From Acarospora socialis (taxonomy: Eukaryota; Ascomycota; Lecanoromycetes; Acarosporales; Acarosporaceae), in the NCBI GenBank assembly GCA_025617375.2, contig JAMYGW020000004.1:1736001-1800000 (forward strand): a stretch of 64,000 nt of DNA, in the 5' to 3' direction. How positions within the stretch are numbered: the first letter of the stretch is position 1; each line of letters starts with the position of its first letter. The notes beneath the pieces are model-generated. The model searched no databases, was not told where the DNA came from, and saw nothing but the letters and a program-made list of their open reading frames with translations. This document shows positions 61,480-64,000 of this stretch, piece by piece. The translations under genes and the position numbers were made by a program.

Positions 61480-61992
61480 TTGGGTCTACAATACGGGGGA
61501 AGAGTACAGCCCAGGGGACGATGTTTTCTCAAGCATCCCTCTTCAGCAGTCTTGGTCACCTGTCAAATACGAACAGCTTGCATGATAAGGTTGGTGCTGA
61601 TGGAGCGTTTGATCCGTACATAATATTTCCGTTTTGTATCTGTCAAACCTGCATCGTTATTTCTGATTGGATGCCGTTTCATGTGCGTTCTTGAGTAGTA
61701 TCGATCATATTAACAATGGAAAGCTTGTTCATAAGCATCATCTTGTATTGCCTTCGGGTGCCATTGAGCACTTACAGTCATCATGTAAGGACAAATCTAT
61801 GACTGATGACATTCTAGATACCATATTCTATGCATAGTTTGGATCCTGTACTAACAATAGAGACTGATCACCGTGTCGAGTTTCAAGATTAAACCGTACA
61901 CACCCCAATGAATCCTGACCCAACTCCTTGAGGGCTATTGAGCCATGCATGACGTCGCAATACAGAAGTGAAACCTTGGACGAAGGATCTCG
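61480..61992. other. Intergenic between convergent genes
   Basis: About 510 bases holding the 3' ends of DUF2417 (+) and Sec66 (-). Nothing else was recognised. Confidence 0.5.
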
Positions 61993-62829
61993 TCATTTCT
62001 TTCCCTTCTTCCTCCTCGTACTGCCTTTCCCAGCTGCTGCCGGCCCACCACCCTCAACTATGACAGCATCCTCATCACTTCCGACCTTCTCGCCCGGAGT
62101 CGTAGGCTTCGGCACAGCAGCATTTCCATCCAGCTCCTTCATGAACTCTGACTCGATCCTCGCGCGCTTCTTGTCCCACCACTCTCGCTCCACCTTGGCC
62201 TGTGCCTGCACATCTTGTATCCTACTGCGGATAATGGCCTGGTTCATCATCTCGTTGGCGCTCTGGAAGATATTTTGACCCCAGTTGGGGGAGAAGGCGT
62301 TGGCCTGCAACATACACCGTTCATTAATGCCCTCGTCAATCTGTTATAGGATCATCATCGGGCGGATGAAATACCTCATTCACGACGTCCCGCACCTCGT
62401 CCTCGATCTCCTTTTCCGCCAGCAAACATCTCTGCCACAACTCGTCACCCACGCTCCCTTTCTGGAGGAGAGTGGTCAGCGCCTGCTTTGCGTTTCGGAC
62501 GGCGAGCACGCGGCGAATGTCTTCCGTCGCGCGCCGCAGCAGCGCCGCTCGCAGCACGCTTTCCGGCACGGCGGGGGCTTTCTTGTCCCCTGGCTCGGGC
62601 TCAAGGTGCAGGAGCGAGAGGTAGATGTTGCGCTGGAGGTGCGGTGGAAACCAGGGTTCGAGGGAGGATGCGTTGACTGTTTGTTTGTTGGCGATTGCAT
62701 GCGGGGATCGAATGGAGACGGGGACTTACGGGACTTTCGCTTTCGGTACAGTGAGGAGAATGTTGCTAGAGACCCGACCAGTATTCCGAGGTAGGCAAAA
62801 GGGATGGCCAGGCCAAGCCAGTCCACCAT
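61993..62829 (-). CDS. SEC66: Sec66/Sec71, post-translational translocation subunit
   Basis: Part of the Sec62-Sec63 complex that drives post-translational import into the ER. Three exons (62730-62829, 62375-62676, 61993-62304) encode 237 residues. The start MVDWLGLAIPFAYLGILVGS is the membrane anchor, followed by the family motifs SLEPWFPPHLQRNIYLSLLH and LRAALLRRATEDIRRVLAVR, then ANAFSPNWGQNIFQSANEMM. A Lys-rich tail ends GSTRRKKGKK. The start faces NPL4 across about 460 bases. Confidence 0.94.
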
Positions 62830-63292
62830 CGTCGTAAGTAGGGTTTCGGATTTCTTCTATAAGTACAATTCTCCTTCCAACCTGACAAGGCTTATTCGTG
62901 ACTAAAATGGTTTCTCAAAATTTGGTAGGGTCGGTCTTTCTTTTCGAAACCAGGCCCTTGGGTGGCACAAGGAAGATACTCTAGGACGGCAACTCTGGGA
63001 TTGAATAATAACTTCCCGTGCGAGGGTAAGGACACGATCGTCAAATTGACGGATTAGGACAGGCTTAGCGCACGGTGCCGGACCGTGAGATCTTCCGCCT
63101 GATTAAGTTACGCTAGTGCAGCACATTGACGTCTAGGCTCGGTACCTTTCGATGTTGTTCTGAATGTTACCAAGCTTCACTGGTAGAGTACAGATCAACA
63201 CTCTCAGCAGTATGTAGACTGTATGATATCCACCACCGGCACACATATTCAGAAACCTCTGGCAAGTGATCGTGCAGCTCTACTAGTCAGTC
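62830..63292. promoter_or_regulatory. Divergent promoter, SEC66 / NPL4
   Basis: The 463 bases between two opposite starts must carry both promoters. No specific element was picked out. Confidence 0.55.
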
Positions 63293-64000
63293 ATGGCGCC
63301 ACCAAATGGCATGATCCTTAGATTCGAAGGCAAAGATGGCCAGTTTAGGCTCACGGTTCAGCCATCTGATCAGTTCACCTCCCTCCTACCCAAAGTACGA
63401 TACAACCTTCGCTCCCAGCACATTGAGGTATCATGTCATGCTAATGCTACAGCCATCTGAAGATCCTAGACAACATACCGAAAAACGTCGACTCCACCAC
63501 CATTACACTTTCCAACAAGCCATTCGGAGGCGAAGATAGATTACTCAATAGTTTGAAGGGTGTTACGATACAAAGAGTTAACTTGAGGTATATACAGCTA
63601 CTACCATAACTCAACTTATGAGCAAAGGCTGACGCATACTCTGTAGCCATGGCGACAAACTTTACCTTAAGTACCAAGAACAAGCGTCTCTTTCGAATGG
63701 ACATACAACAGAACCAAAGCCTACAACATCCCAGCCCTATAACTCCTCAAACCGTCTGAATGGGCTGCCTATACTACCAACCGAGGACCTTCCTATAGAC
63801 CCACCCCCACAAGCCTTACCGGAATCGACGATCAAAAACCCCTGGGAGCTCGTCCAGCAGTCACCTCTGGATGACAGGTTGGATAAACAAGATGGCAAGA
63901 TTCCGCGGCTGAGAGACCAGAAGATGTGCAGGCACGGGCCGAAGGGCATGTGTGATTACTGCATGCCTCTCGAACCCTACGCGCCTGAATACTTGGCGGA
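63293..64000 (+). CDS. NPL4: NPL4, Cdc48 cofactor for ubiquitin-proteasome degradation (3' end outside window)
   Basis: Works with Ufd1 and Cdc48 to extract ubiquitinated proteins, notably in ER-associated degradation. The start, about 190 residues, is visible in three exons (63293-63394, 63463-63587, 63647 to window end). The ubiquitin-like N-terminus reads [19 protein letters not shown] and [21 protein letters not shown] Pro-rich linker leads to the NPL4 zinc-finger motif [19 protein letters not shown] near the window edge. The rest of the gene lies beyond base 64000. Confidence 0.92.

Overview
This 64 kb window is nuclear DNA of a filamentous ascomycete (Pezizomycotina). The evidence is many short introns of about 48 to 110 nt with GT(A/G)AGT-like donors and CTAAC-like branch sites, plus families typical of that group: NmrA-like, DUF3602, DUF2406, DUF2417, multi-WSC wall protein, BAH-PHD reader. 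The class cannot be fixed from the sequence alone. Gene models were built by hand from translated homology and splice sites. Where exon lengths were summed, every model closes in frame.

1-20.5 kb: the left edge holds a decayed short-chain dehydrogenase. Then come a coiled protein with a PigL_N-like N-terminus (-), an NmrA-like Rossmann protein (-), DNA topoisomerase I (-) facing mitochondrial ATP synthase subunit gamma (+), and a small five-exon DUF3602 protein (-). About 4.6 kb of gene-poor, decayed-looking DNA follows (13.3-17.9 kb), with a short tandem repeat and a C2H2-like fragment. The mitochondrial phosphate carrier (-) and a CBS-domain protein (+) close this part.

21-34 kb: a BAH-PHD chromatin reader (+), a sucrose/alpha-glucoside-type transporter (-), glucose-6-phosphate dehydrogenase (-), ribosomal protein eL33 (+, with a 10-nt exon), a DUF2406 protein (+) and the V-ATPase assembly factor VMA21 (-).

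34-47 kb: a Fun30-type SNF2 remodeller (+), a 1518-residue secreted protein with a quinoprotein-like propeller, Ig-like repeats and three WSC domains (-), a gene-free 2.2 kb with an inverted-repeat island between direct repeats, and an O6-alkylguanine-DNA alkyltransferase with a long N-terminal extension (-).

47-64 kb is dense housekeeping: the t-SNARE Sec20 ending in KDEL (-), mitoribosomal mL53 (+), inorganic pyrophosphatase (-) with a possible mitochondrial leader, tRNA-dihydrouridine synthase 2 (+), an unknown 165-residue protein (+), RFC subunit Rfc2 (-), Dsc4-like DUF1746 protein (+), protein phosphatase methylesterase 1 (-), DUF2417 membrane hydrolase (+), Sec66 (-) and the start of NPL4 (+, cut by the window edge). 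Several neighbours share compact divergent promoters. Nothing looks like a secondary-metabolite cluster or an operon. The most unusual points are micro-exon gene structures, a GC-AG intron, the pyrophosphatase leader and RIP-like decay at the left edge.
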